64,000 nucleotides of DNA from Flavobacterium psychroterrae. Lineage in GTDB: Bacteria > Bacteroidota > Bacteroidia > Flavobacteriales > Flavobacteriaceae. The translations under genes were made by a program, and so were the position numbers. Numbering within the stretch: position 1 is the stretch's first letter; every line of letters begins with the position of its first letter. The notes beneath the pieces are model-generated. The model was not told the DNA's origin. It worked only from the letters and a program-made list of their open reading frames with translations, and did not search any database. Shown one piece after another: positions 43,997-52,939 of the stretch. The DNA is taken from the NCBI RefSeq assembly GCF_018380615.1, contig NZ_JAGYVZ010000011.1, positions 1-64,000 on the forward strand, given 5' to 3'.

Positions 43997-44694
43997 ATTT
44001 TATAATTAATATAGCTCAAATAAGTTTGATACAAATCTAATTCAAATTTTGTCTTCAATTCCGGAAATTTATGACTTTGGTTAATTTCATGAAAATGTTG
44101 TAAAAGTCTGTAAATTTCATCAACTGAAGTTTCCTGATACAAAATTTCGCTTTGTTTTAGATTTCCAATGATTGGCAATACATCATTAATACTAACTAGG
44201 TTTACTTTGTTTTTATTAAATTCTATTGGCAAATCATTATGCAGATTATAGCAAAATGTTGCTACAAAAGATGTTTTGTTGGGAACTGCATAAATTCCAA
44301 AAGAATTAGGAAGTTTAAAGGATATAAACGCTGTACCAACGGAGATACAATACTCATTTAATGCAATTTTTGCTTCTTTTTTAGATTGTCCGTATGGATT
44401 ATCTAAATCCTCTTGTAAGGATGACAAAAAAGCAATATTACATTTAAGATCATTATCTGTTAAACATTTTATTGTGTCGCTGGTAAGTTTTCTATTTAAT
44501 GCGGTTAAAGTATCGGGATCTTTATGTCGTTGAATAAAAGCACCATGAATAAGCCAATCTAATTCTTTCACTTTTGAAAGCTGACCTAGATAATCTCTTC
44601 CAAGTTCAATCACTTCATATTTAAGAATATTTCTAAAATACTGGGTTAGATGTATCCCTATAAAACCTTTTTCTCCTGTAATTGCTATCTTCAT
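43993..44694 (-). CDS. CapF-like UDP-sugar reductase lacking cupin domain
   Basis: A 233-aa SDR whose motif order follows CapF/WbjC: ITGEKGFIGIHL, DWLIHGAFIQRHKDPDT, LSSLQEDLDNPYGQSKKEA (YxxxK), FKLPNSFGIYAVPN, SFVATFCYNLHNDLPI and LVSINDVLPII. CapF proteins (about 370 aa) continue after the LYQTYLSYI segment with a C-terminal cupin that epimerises C3; here the protein stops exactly there. It should therefore act as reductase only, if active. The stop overlaps the CapE-like start by 4 nt. Confidence 0.75.
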   Translation of the reverse strand: MKIAITGEKGFIGIHLTQYFRNILKYEVIELGRDYLGQLSKVKELDWLIHGAFIQRHKDPDTLTALNRKLTSDTIKCLTDNDLKCNIAFLSSLQEDLDNPYGQSKKEAKIALNEYCISVGTAFISFKLPNSFGIYAVPNKTSFVATFCYNLHNDLPIEFNKNKVNLVSINDVLPIIGNLKQSEILYQETSVDEIYRLLQHFHEINQSHKFPELKTKFELDLYQTYLSYINYKI

Positions 44695-44716
44695 TTATTA
44701 GAATTAACAGATATTA

Positions 44717-45562
44717 TTATTTGATTAATTTCATTAATCGATATCCTTTGATACAATTTCTTAATTTTGAAATCTTGCCTGTTTGTAGCACTATTTTAAT
44801 TCCTTCGATTACACCCAGATAAAATTGTTGTTTTAAAACAGTTTTAGAAAAATGTTTTTTGTAAAAGTAGAAATATAGCTTTTGCTTTTCTAATTCAACA
44901 TTAATTGATTTTCCTTTATCTCTTTGCCCGCCAACGGGTACTTGTAAATGTTCGACTAGAATTTTAGGCTGAAAATAAATATTTGCTCCAGCCTGAAGCA
45001 AACGCATTCCGTAGTCCCAGTCATCTCCCCATATTGAAAAATTTTCATCAAACAGAAATCCTGCATCTTTAAAAATCTCTTTTTTTACAATATTTAAACC
45101 GGAGCATACTTGCAGTCTAAATCTTGGTTTTGAAAAATTATGTGGTTTTGCAATAGTATCTAAAATGGTTTGATATTTAAATTCTGCTGTTTCCATTCCT
45201 TCAAACTGAATTCCGGGAATTAAAACATCGATAATATTGGGTTTTAAAATTTCTATTATGTGTTCAAATGCTATATTTGGAATTCTTAAATCATCATCTA
45301 AAAAAAACAGCCATTCTTCATTTTTATAATGTTTTAAAGCTTGGTTTCTGGAATGATTTACCGATTTATCTCTTCCGTTTTTCACGAAAATAAAACTGAA
45401 GTTCAGTGCTAATTTGTTAAGATCTGATTCTATATCAACCTGACTTTGATCGACAATAATAACTTGCGAAATGTATTGTTCGAAAGCGTTTAAATCTAAT
45501 AACAAATTAGATAAACATTCTAATCGATCTCGTGTTGGAATAACTAAAAAAAAGTTTTTCAT
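44717..45562 (-). CDS. Glycosyltransferase family 2
   Basis: A 281-aa GT-A enzyme: FFLVIPTRDRLECLSNLLLD, VIIVDQSQVD, SVNHSRNQALKHY and FFLDDDLRIPNIAF. FSIWGDDWDYGMRLLQAG is the acidic motif, and EHLQVPVGGQRDKG follows. It starts with an ATGA overlap with the preceding GT2. Donor not determinable. Confidence 0.9.
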   Translation of the reverse strand: MKNFFLVIPTRDRLECLSNLLLDLNAFEQYISQVIIVDQSQVDIESDLNKLALNFSFIFVKNGRDKSVNHSRNQALKHYKNEEWLFFLDDDLRIPNIAFEHIIEILKPNIIDVLIPGIQFEGMETAEFKYQTILDTIAKPHNFSKPRFRLQVCSGLNIVKKEIFKDAGFLFDENFSIWGDDWDYGMRLLQAGANIYFQPKILVEHLQVPVGGQRDKGKSINVELEKQKLYFYFYKKHFSKTVLKQQFYLGVIEGIKIVLQTGKISKLRNCIKGYRLMKLIK

Positions 45563-46521
45563 TTATTGAATATTTTAGCGTACACTGTATAAACAGTTGG
45601 GAAAATATTAAGTTTTTTCAGAATCAAAATTATACGATATTTTATTAATCGCAACTGAAAATTTATTGCCGACCCAAAACCTATTTGCTTAAAATGATAA
45701 TTAAGTATTGTTTTATAATTATAAAATGATGGGATATTAAAAAAAGCAACCTCTAGCTTATTTAAAATGGCTTTGCTTTGAAATTTATTTAAGACGGTAC
45801 TATATTCTGTGAAAAGTATTTTAACAAAATCAAATGTAGCCTGATTTTTAAGTCCATTGCTGCTTGAATCTCCTGTTATACTTAAATTTGAAACCCGAAT
45901 TAAAAGTTGGGCATCATTTATTGAATAAATAAAATTGGGCATAGAAAATTCTAATACAGCCAAATCATCAGAATGCCAGGCAAGAGGTAAATGTCTAAAG
46001 TTTTTTTGTTTTACTATTTCTTTTTTAAATAAATATTCACTCAAGGAACTTCTGGTTTTTTTAGAAAATTTTCTGGCCAGAAAATCTTGTCCTGTTTCTA
46101 AAACAGGATGTTCAAATTTATCCGAAAAGACTTCGCCTTTTTCATTTATTACCTTGGTAGAAAAACGAACTACATTTATATTTTGGTTTGTTATTTCTTC
46201 TTGATTATTATAAAATTGTTCGATTACATTATTACTTAATACATCATCATCACCAAGAATCATAATCCATTCCTCATTGTCTGTAAGCTCAATACATCGC
46301 TCCCATTGTTTAACTAGTGATATTCCTCCAAGATTTGAATCAAAATAATGATAACTATATTCAAAAGCATCTTTAAATTTATCCAGCAATGATATTGGAT
46401 TTTCCGGACTTGCATCGTTTCCTATGTAAACTTTAAATCTTTTATCTGTTTGAGTTTTTAAGGATTGTAGAGTTGCTTCAAAAAACTCCAGTTTGTAATA
46501 AGGTATTACTATAGCTATCAT
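45559..46521 (-). CDS. Glycosyltransferase family 2
   Basis: A GT-A enzyme with IAIVIPYYKLEFFEATLQSL, VYIGNDASPENP and ILGDDDVLSNNVIEQF. The acceptor side has LPLAWHSDDLAVLEFSM. An upstream ATG at 46545 would add eight residues, but ATG at 46521 forms an ATGA overlap with the previous gene's stop, so I chose it. The C-terminus carries a hydrophobic, basic segment. Confidence 0.87.
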   Translation of the reverse strand: MIAIVIPYYKLEFFEATLQSLKTQTDKRFKVYIGNDASPENPISLLDKFKDAFEYSYHYFDSNLGGISLVKQWERCIELTDNEEWIMILGDDDVLSNNVIEQFYNNQEEITNQNINVVRFSTKVINEKGEVFSDKFEHPVLETGQDFLARKFSKKTRSSLSEYLFKKEIVKQKNFRHLPLAWHSDDLAVLEFSMPNFIYSINDAQLLIRVSNLSITGDSSSNGLKNQATFDFVKILFTEYSTVLNKFQSKAILNKLEVAFFNIPSFYNYKTILNYHFKQIGFGSAINFQLRLIKYRIILILKKLNIFPTVYTVYAKIFNK

Positions 46522-47444
46522 TTTTTCACTTTTTTTAGTATCCATTTTCCTAATCCCAGTAAATGTAGTTTTGAAAGGATCTGCTTGATTTTATTTCCTG
46601 TTTTATAGGATGTTGAATGCTTATATTTTTTTAATTGAAGTGCATTTTCTCTTGATTGCTGATAATACTTTTCGATTAAAAAAATTAAAAATGCTTCGAA
46701 TTCATTTTGCGATAACATTGTTTTTAAAATAGGAAATGAATAAAAGAAGTTGCTTTTCATGTGGTCAAAATCTTTAGTCATATTTTTTTCATGGTATCTA
46801 TAATATGCCAATGGTAAATCAACAAAAATAACTTCCGGATTGTTTTTAAAAATCTTCAGCCACATGATCCAATCTTCTTTTGCGCCTAATTCAGACTGAA
46901 ACCGAAAATTTTCAAAATTGCTTTTATGGAAAAAACCACAATGAATTGGAATATTAAATTGAAAATCCCAATCGTATAATACTTTTTCGAAGGTAAATTG
47001 TTCCGGAGAAAGTTTACAAAAAGGTTGTTCGAGATTGACTAAATCATCTCTAAACATCATGAAATTTGAAATGACGATTTTATGCTTTAAATGGTGTATT
47101 GACGCTAAAACCGACAGTGACTCTTTTATTTTATTTTCATGCAATAAATCATCTGAATCCAGAAACTGAACAAACTCTCCCTTTATTTTACTTAATGCAT
47201 GATTACGTGCATAACTAACACCTTTATGTTCTAAATTATAAAACGAGAAACGGCTATCATTTTTAATAAATTCTCTAACAACCTCAACTGTGTTATCAGT
47301 AGATCCATCATCTACAATAATGCATTCCCAATTAGTATAGCTTTGAAACAAAATTGATTCTAAAGTTTCTTTTATTAGATTTTCTCTATTAAAAGTGGGG
47401 ATTATTATTGAAACTAAGGAAGCTATTTGCACAGTTTTATTCAT
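46518..47444 (-). CDS. Glycosyltransferase family 2
   Basis: Canonical GT2: SLVSIIIPTFNRENLIKETL, CIIVDDGSTDNTVEVV, GVSYARNHALSKIKGEFVQF and the DXD-like FLDSDDLLHENKI. LGAKEDWIMWLKIFKN follows. TTG at 47462 could add six codons, but ATG at 47444 is 4 nt after the previous stop and is preferred. Length 308 aa. Confidence 0.9.
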   Translation of the reverse strand: MNKTVQIASLVSIIIPTFNRENLIKETLESILFQSYTNWECIIVDDGSTDNTVEVVREFIKNDSRFSFYNLEHKGVSYARNHALSKIKGEFVQFLDSDDLLHENKIKESLSVLASIHHLKHKIVISNFMMFRDDLVNLEQPFCKLSPEQFTFEKVLYDWDFQFNIPIHCGFFHKSNFENFRFQSELGAKEDWIMWLKIFKNNPEVIFVDLPLAYYRYHEKNMTKDFDHMKSNFFYSFPILKTMLSQNEFEAFLIFLIEKYYQQSRENALQLKKYKHSTSYKTGNKIKQILSKLHLLGLGKWILKKVKK

Positions 47445-47448
47445 ATTA

Positions 47449-48315
47449 TTATATTCTACCAATCATTTTTTTGATTATTCCTTTTATAATTTGAATTAAT
47501 GGCAAATCAATAAGACTTTGATTGTTGTTATTCGAAAATTTACAAATAAAATCATCTATTGATTTAGATGGTAAAAAATAAAGTTCATTCCAAACTTTTG
47601 GTATTAATGGATGAATGTTTTTATATTCCTGATAGTTCGAACTGGTTAATGACTTCCAAAACAGAAAATAAGTTTGGGTATCAAAATCATCTCTATGTCC
47701 CCAATTATTAATTTTCAACATTATTTCTTCTTCCTTTCTTGCCCATGACTGATGTATTACTTTTATATTCGAAAAATAATTCTTTATGTTATCATTTCTT
47801 CTAGTATGCGTATTAAATGTTTGATTAGTTATAAAAGGAAATTGCTCATTATTATCTATAAAAAGATATCCGTCATGAAGCTCTCTATATAATGTAATTA
47901 ACTTACCTTTTATACAAACCGGAGTTTTATTTGGTAAAATATTTAAATACCAATACTTATTTAAATATTTGGCTACTTCTTTAAAGTCATAAATATATTC
48001 ATCCACATCCAATTGAATTTTCCATCCTCTTCCTAATTTCTTAAGAACCAAATTTCTTTCTCTTGATTCACATTCCATCGGACTTAAAGTAGGAATGTAA
48101 AAACTGTCAAAATAAAATTCTATAATATTTCTTCTATCAAAAATTTTAACTTCATCAAAAAAAGAATCCGGGATTTCAAAAGAATTCCCACTCCATGTTT
48201 TAAAATCAACATCAATCCCAACTACGATTTTATCAACATACTCATATAACTGTTTTACTGATGTCAAAAACATACTGTAATCGTAAGATAGAATGTACCC
48301 AACTTCTATTTTCAT
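47449..48315 (-). CDS. GT-A-like protein, glycosyltransferase family 2 relative
   Basis: A 288-aa soluble protein. It starts VGYILSYDYSMFLTSVKQLY, has a VVGIDVDFKTWSG segment, MECESRERNLVLKKLGRGWK, and then IQLDVDEYIYDF, where DVD could bind metal-nucleotide. It resembles the family of GT2-like proteins that process glycan tails but lacks the standard GT2 N-terminal block. Its start overlaps the next ORF stop by 4 nt (ATGA). AT content is visibly higher than in the neuABC region. Confidence 0.65.
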   Translation of the reverse strand: MKIEVGYILSYDYSMFLTSVKQLYEYVDKIVVGIDVDFKTWSGNSFEIPDSFFDEVKIFDRRNIIEFYFDSFYIPTLSPMECESRERNLVLKKLGRGWKIQLDVDEYIYDFKEVAKYLNKYWYLNILPNKTPVCIKGKLITLYRELHDGYLFIDNNEQFPFITNQTFNTHTRRNDNIKNYFSNIKVIHQSWARKEEEIMLKINNWGHRDDFDTQTYFLFWKSLTSSNYQEYKNIHPLIPKVWNELYFLPSKSIDDFICKFSNNNNQSLIDLPLIQIIKGIIKKMIGRI

Positions 48316-49079
48316 TTTAATCTTTTTTTTGCAACATAATAATTATAAAGCTTAAAATTGTTCCAAAATGATTTCTTTGGAAAATTGACATGAAAATAAG
48401 TTATATTTTTAAAGGTAATTCTTAAATGACCTGAATTTCTCATAAAAGCGTCTACTCTTTTTTCAAATAACTCTCCTCCATATTTTGGATAACGGTCGGA
48501 TTTAACATTTGTTTCACTGTAAATATCCGACTTAAAGCATTTTGTTTTTATTAAATAACATTGGTCTGAAAATCCAAAGCCTACAAAAAAATCATCTATA
48601 TCATAATTAGATTCACCCTTAGCCTCTTCTATTCTATTATTCCATATAGGGTTTGCAACAATAAATTTACTATCTTTTTCTAAGGCTTCAATAGCTTTTT
48701 TTATCCAATCAAAACCAATCTTTTTTACAAAGGAATCACTTGAAAAATGTAATAAATATTCAGTTTGGCAAAAGTATATTCCCGTCAATTCAGCAATCGA
48801 ATAATTAAAGCCTCCTTTAAATGAATCTTTATTTAAATTAAAATAATCGAGAACAATCGATTCGTGCTCATTTACGATAATTATTTTATCAATAACTCCC
48901 TCTTTTATTTTATTTTTTGCATATTTAACGACTTTTGCTATATCTTTAACATTATTAATTATCAATTGCTTACAAAAAAAATCATGATTACAATTATTAA
49001 TTAATTTAGTCAAATAATCACCGTACAATATATATTCCCAATCATTCTCATATACTTTTATCTCAAATGTAACTTTCAT
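48312..49079 (-). CDS. GT-A-like hypothetical protein, 255 aa
   Basis: A protein starting MKVTFEIKVYENDWEYILYG. IIIVNEHESIVLDYF suggests a Rossmann-like nucleotide fold, FCQTEYLLHFSSDSFV includes a possible metal-binding SSDS element, and SDQCYLIKTKCFKSDIY and FMRNSGHLRITF follow. I do not recognise a specific family; a GT-A transferase is a guess from structure and location. A GTG at 49109 would extend it by ten residues, but ATG at 49079 is preferred. Confidence 0.6.
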   Translation of the reverse strand: MKVTFEIKVYENDWEYILYGDYLTKLINNCNHDFFCKQLIINNVKDIAKVVKYAKNKIKEGVIDKIIIVNEHESIVLDYFNLNKDSFKGGFNYSIAELTGIYFCQTEYLLHFSSDSFVKKIGFDWIKKAIEALEKDSKFIVANPIWNNRIEEAKGESNYDIDDFFVGFGFSDQCYLIKTKCFKSDIYSETNVKSDRYPKYGGELFEKRVDAFMRNSGHLRITFKNITYFHVNFPKKSFWNNFKLYNYYVAKKRLK

Positions 49080-49171
49080 AATGTTTTTAATTTCTATACC
49101 GAAGTACACTTAAAATATCTAAATCTTACAAAATAATTCTGAGCAATTTATAAACACTCTTTTATTATTAT

Positions 49172-50011
49172 TTAAATATTATAATCTTGATTAATTAAAT
49201 CGCCATTTTTATCCACTCTCCAAGAACTTGAATCATTACAACTCTTAAAATAAAATATCTGCTCGTCTGTTAATTCATTATTATTAATGTACCAACCTCC
49301 ATGCCTTGCACTGTAAGGAAAATTTGTTCTACAACCCCTTAAAAACGAACCCTCATCATGAATGTATTTTGGTCTATACAAAGCAAAAGTGGTATCAATA
49401 CCTGCCTTAAAATCTCCTTCGTTAGTTTTTGATCTCCAAAACTGACTTTCCCATTTTACTATCTTTTCTTTATTAAAATTAGTGTCTGGAATGTCATCGA
49501 TTTTCAAACTATACCCTACTTTGGTTATATTCATGTTTTTATTTAGGACTTTTTTAAAATACAATAAAAAATCTTCAGGACATTCTTCTATTGGATTAAT
49601 ATCAGCATCTGTTATAGCATAATAGCCATTTGAATACTGTTCAAACAATTCTTTAACTTTCCAAAAAACTAAATGACCATAATTTTGCTTCAAGCGATGA
49701 ATCGTTACGGTGGATTCAATTTCATTGAAATACTTAATTAAAGGTTGATAGCTTGAGTTATTATCAATTATAACAATATTTTTATAATTGTGTACCTTTA
49801 AAAAATTTATCAACTTTTTTAGATAAAAAAGCTGATTAAAACTTATAATTATTATAGGAATCAACTTATAATCAAAATTTTGCTTAATTACATTTACATT
49901 GAAAGTATTATTTAAAAATTGGACGAACCTAAACTTAGTCCATTTATAATATTTTTTTAAGGTTGATTCTATCCTAAGAAAATCAAAAAGCTTTACCAAA
50001 TATTTTTTCAT
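49172..50011 (-). CDS. Glycosyltransferase family 2-like protein
   Basis: A 279-aa protein whose GT-A domain begins around residue 50 (LIPIIIISFNQLFYLKKLIN), with VIIDNNSSYQPLIKYF and the metal-site segment YYAITDADINPIE. WESQFWRSKTNEG and the GIDTTFALYRPKYI acceptor-side block follow. N-terminal 45 residues are basic and aromatic, perhaps a membrane tether. It is separated by one base from the upstream GT2. Confidence 0.8.
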   Translation of the reverse strand: MKKYLVKLFDFLRIESTLKKYYKWTKFRFVQFLNNTFNVNVIKQNFDYKLIPIIIISFNQLFYLKKLINFLKVHNYKNIVIIDNNSSYQPLIKYFNEIESTVTIHRLKQNYGHLVFWKVKELFEQYSNGYYAITDADINPIEECPEDFLLYFKKVLNKNMNITKVGYSLKIDDIPDTNFNKEKIVKWESQFWRSKTNEGDFKAGIDTTFALYRPKYIHDEGSFLRGCRTNFPYSARHGGWYINNNELTDEQIFYFKSCNDSSSWRVDKNGDLINQDYNI

Positions 50012-50012
50012 T

Positions 50013-51044
50013 CTACTTTTTATTTTTTTTATAAAAGATAGATTTTATTACAAATTTACCTGTCTTTTTTAAGCCTACTTTTTTAAAAAAAAGAGGAAAT
50101 ATAATCAAAATCTGACAAACATTTGTAAAAGAGTATACGTCATCCCTTTCTTGATAAAGTTTGTACAACCTTTTCTTTTCATTATTTATAAATTGCAAAA
50201 ACATTCTATGTTCGTAAATACCCTTTTTACCATTTATTAAAATTAGAGAATCCAATAAATTTACTTTTCTCTTTAGTTTTTTCAGAATAAACTCCAAATT
50301 TAATCCCTGTTTTTGTATATCAAAAAAATAAAGTTCTTTATCTAATTGTGGAATTACTTTTTGTAGCATTGTAATTCTAACTTGATGTGCAACTTTAATT
50401 TGCTTTTCATTTCTAATCCTTGAAACTTGTTGATTATGAACTCTATAATAAAGCAAAACTTGCCCTATATTTGCAGTTTTTTCCAAAAAAACCAAACGTG
50501 ACCATAATTCATAATCTTCTGCAGGCTCCATCTCAGAATCATATGCAAGCTTATGCTCATCAAATTTAGCCTTTACAAACATAATTGTAGGATGTGCAAT
50601 ATAACATCCTGAAATTAGCTTTACTTTAATTTCATCATGTATTAACGGATGATCGCAAACTTTTTTTTCTCCAATTACCTGATATAATGTCCCACATAAA
50701 ACTACATCAAGATTTGTATCTAAAAAATCTACTTGTTTTGCAAAACGTTCCGGTAAACTTATATCATCACCATCCATCCTAGCAATATATTCTCCTTTAG
50801 CAATAGTCAATCCATGATTTAAACTATTAGTGTAACCTGAATTTTGAGGTTTTTGTATTAATTGTATTCTTGGATCATCATATGCCTTTATAATTGATAC
50901 TGTTGCGTCTGATGAAGCATCGTCAATTATTATAAACTCAAAATCTGAAAAGGTTTGATTTAAAATACTGTCTACTGCTTCTTTTATATAAAGTTCGCAA
51001 TTGTAGACAGGCATTAAAACTGTTATTTTAGGAATGGAAGACAT
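50013..51044 (-). CDS. Glycosyltransferase family 2
   Basis: A canonical GT2: ITVLMPVYNCELYIKEAVDS, EFIIIDDASSDATVSIIKA, SGYTNSLNHGLTIAKGEYIA and the RMDGDDISLPERF metal motif. MEPAEDYELWSRLVFLEK provides the ED element. C-terminal region is basic and hydrophobic. It overlaps the gmd stop by one base, linking it to the GDP-sugar set. Confidence 0.91.
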   Translation of the reverse strand: MSSIPKITVLMPVYNCELYIKEAVDSILNQTFSDFEFIIIDDASSDATVSIIKAYDDPRIQLIQKPQNSGYTNSLNHGLTIAKGEYIARMDGDDISLPERFAKQVDFLDTNLDVVLCGTLYQVIGEKKVCDHPLIHDEIKVKLISGCYIAHPTIMFVKAKFDEHKLAYDSEMEPAEDYELWSRLVFLEKTANIGQVLLYYRVHNQQVSRIRNEKQIKVAHQVRITMLQKVIPQLDKELYFFDIQKQGLNLEFILKKLKRKVNLLDSLILINGKKGIYEHRMFLQFINNEKKRLYKLYQERDDVYSFTNVCQILIIFPLFFKKVGLKKTGKFVIKSIFYKKNKK

Positions 51045-52117
51045 TATTTTTTTTCGTTTTCAAATAATTCTACGTCTGCTGCAACCATTTGTTTTACTAT
51101 ATCAGCTAAATCAAATTTGGGTTTCCATCCTAAAACTGTTCTTGCTTTAGTAGAATCTCCTATTAATAAATCAACCTCTGTGGGTCTGTAATATGTTGGG
51201 TCAACTTTTACAACTTCTTTTCCTATTTCAATTTGATATTCAGGATTAGAACAACATTTAATTTTTGCAATTTCATTTTCATTTTCTCCCACAAAATCTA
51301 GTTCAATACCACACTCTAAAAATGCCATTCGAACAAATTCTCTAACATGAGTTGTTTTACCAGTAGAAATTACAAAATCTTCCGGATTATCTTGTTGCAA
51401 GATTAACCACATTGCTTCAATATAATCTTTTGCATGTCCCCAATCTCTCTGAGAATTTAAATTTCCTATGTATAAAACATCTTGTAAACCTAACGCTATT
51501 TTGGCAACAGCCATTGTGATTTTTCGGGTAACAAATGTTTCTCCTCTTAAAGGTGACTCATGATTAAATAAAATTCCGTTACAGGCAAACATATTATATG
51601 CTTCGCGGTAATTTACTGTGATCCAATAGGCATAAATTTTTGCTACGCCATATGGTGAACGGGGATAAAATGGTGTTTTTTCGTTTTGCGGTACTTCCTG
51701 CACTAAACCATAAAGCTCTGAAGTTGATGCCTGATAAATTCTTGTTTTTTCTGCAAGACCTAAAATTCTTACGGCTTCTAATAATCTCATTGCGCCCAAA
51801 CCATCAACATTTGCAACATATTCAGGGGTATCAAAACTTACTTTGACATGTGACATCGCTCCTAAATTATATATCTCGTCCGGCTGTACTTCTTGTATAA
51901 TCCTTATTAAATTTGTGGCATCTGACAAATCTCCGTAATGAAGAATGAATCTTACATTATCTTCATGAAGATCTCTAAATAAATGATCGATACGTTGTGT
52001 ATTGAATGATGATGCTCTTCTTTTTATACCGTGTACTTCGTAACCTTTCTCTAATAAGAATTCTGCTAAATAAGCACCATCTTGTCCAGTCACTCCAGTT
52101 ATTAATGCCTTTTTCAT
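51044..52117 (-). CDS. gmd: GDP-mannose 4,6-dehydratase
   Basis: It converts GDP-D-mannose to GDP-4-keto-6-deoxy-D-mannose, the branch point to GDP-fucose, GDP-colitose and related sugars. [64 protein letters not shown] (catalytic), [14 protein letters not shown] (YxxxK) and [15 protein letters not shown] are all typical. Full length at 357 aa. It lies 3 nt downstream of the GT11 gene, after ColD- and Fcl-like genes. Confidence 0.95.
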   Translation of the reverse strand: MKKALITGVTGQDGAYLAEFLLEKGYEVHGIKRRASSFNTQRIDHLFRDLHEDNVRFILHYGDLSDATNLIRIIQEVQPDEIYNLGAMSHVKVSFDTPEYVANVDGLGAMRLLEAVRILGLAEKTRIYQASTSELYGLVQEVPQNEKTPFYPRSPYGVAKIYAYWITVNYREAYNMFACNGILFNHESPLRGETFVTRKITMAVAKIALGLQDVLYIGNLNSQRDWGHAKDYIEAMWLILQQDNPEDFVISTGKTTHVREFVRMAFLECGIELDFVGENENEIAKIKCCSNPEYQIEIGKEVVKVDPTYYRPTEVDLLIGDSTKARTVLGWKPKFDLADIVKQMVAADVELFENEKK

Positions 52118-52120
52118 TTT

Positions 52121-52939
52121 TTATATTTTAACCCAATTTGTCGGGATTATATCAGTAGTATTTATCGAATCGTCGTTAAACCAAAGTTTTGGAGCAACAA
52201 CAATTTTATCGGGATTTTTATTAAGCCATGCGCCCCACCAACTAAAGCTGCTGTTTGCAATAATATTATGTTTACAGGAAGACATTAACTTTAAGTCCTC
52301 AAAATTCGTTAAAGCATCATTAAAATCAATGTAAACTGTTTCTCTATTGGTCGAAAAATTCAATTTCACCCAATCAATATCATCAGAAAAAACAAAAAAA
52401 ACGGGATCTTTGACTTTACTTTCGATAATTTCTAAGGCCTCTTTATAATATTCTTCTTTGCTTGTATTGTGTAAAGGATTGTTTAAATAATCTCCTCTTC
52501 GAATATGAATTGAAACAGAATTTACTAATTCAATTTTTCTAATGGTGTCTTCAGTTATTTTTTTTAATGGGGTAAGTAATTCAAAATCATTTCGGACTTC
52601 TTCCTGATACTTTAAAAAATATTTTTCGGATTGAAAATATCCTTCTAAAAATATATTTCCTTTTAATGTGGCTATATTTGGATTATATCCAAAATCAACT
52701 TCTTTATAGAAATTATTTTTTTTATAGAAACTCTTTATTTTTCTTAAATATTTATTTTCCTGTTTATAAACTTTAGAAATAATATTAAAATGATGCAATG
52801 CATAATTATGCAGTTGATAAGTTTTAAATTGCGACACATCAATAAATAGCTGCTGCTTTGTTTCTATAGCCAAAGATCTAGCTACAGCATATTGAAATAA
52901 CTGATTTCCTAAACCTCCAATTAACTGTACTACAATCAT
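52121..52939 (-). CDS. GT11 alpha-1,2-fucosyl/colitosyltransferase
   Basis: A 272-aa GT11 enzyme: VVQLIGGLGNQLFQYAVARS at the start and the GDP-binding SIHIRRGDYLNN (HxRRxDY). ANSSFSWWGAWLNKNPDK is the C-terminal donor motif. The family uses GDP-L-fucose, and at least one relative from E. coli O55 (WbgN) is known to transfer colitose instead. Because the neighbours look like a colitose set rather than a simple fucose set, colitose is a serious candidate donor here. The start is adjacent to the ColD-like stop (zero spacing). Confidence 0.88.
   Translation of the reverse strand: MIVVQLIGGLGNQLFQYAVARSLAIETKQQLFIDVSQFKTYQLHNYALHHFNIISKVYKQENKYLRKIKSFYKKNNFYKEVDFGYNPNIATLKGNIFLEGYFQSEKYFLKYQEEVRNDFELLTPLKKITEDTIRKIELVNSVSIHIRRGDYLNNPLHNTSKEEYYKEALEIIESKVKDPVFFVFSDDIDWVKLNFSTNRETVYIDFNDALTNFEDLKLMSSCKHNIIANSSFSWWGAWLNKNPDKIVVAPKLWFNDDSINTTDIIPTNWVKI

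Noticed and set aside
45935-46204. 89-aa plus-strand frame opposite a GT2 gene
   Set aside because: It is fully within a well-supported glycosyltransferase on the other strand and shows no family features.
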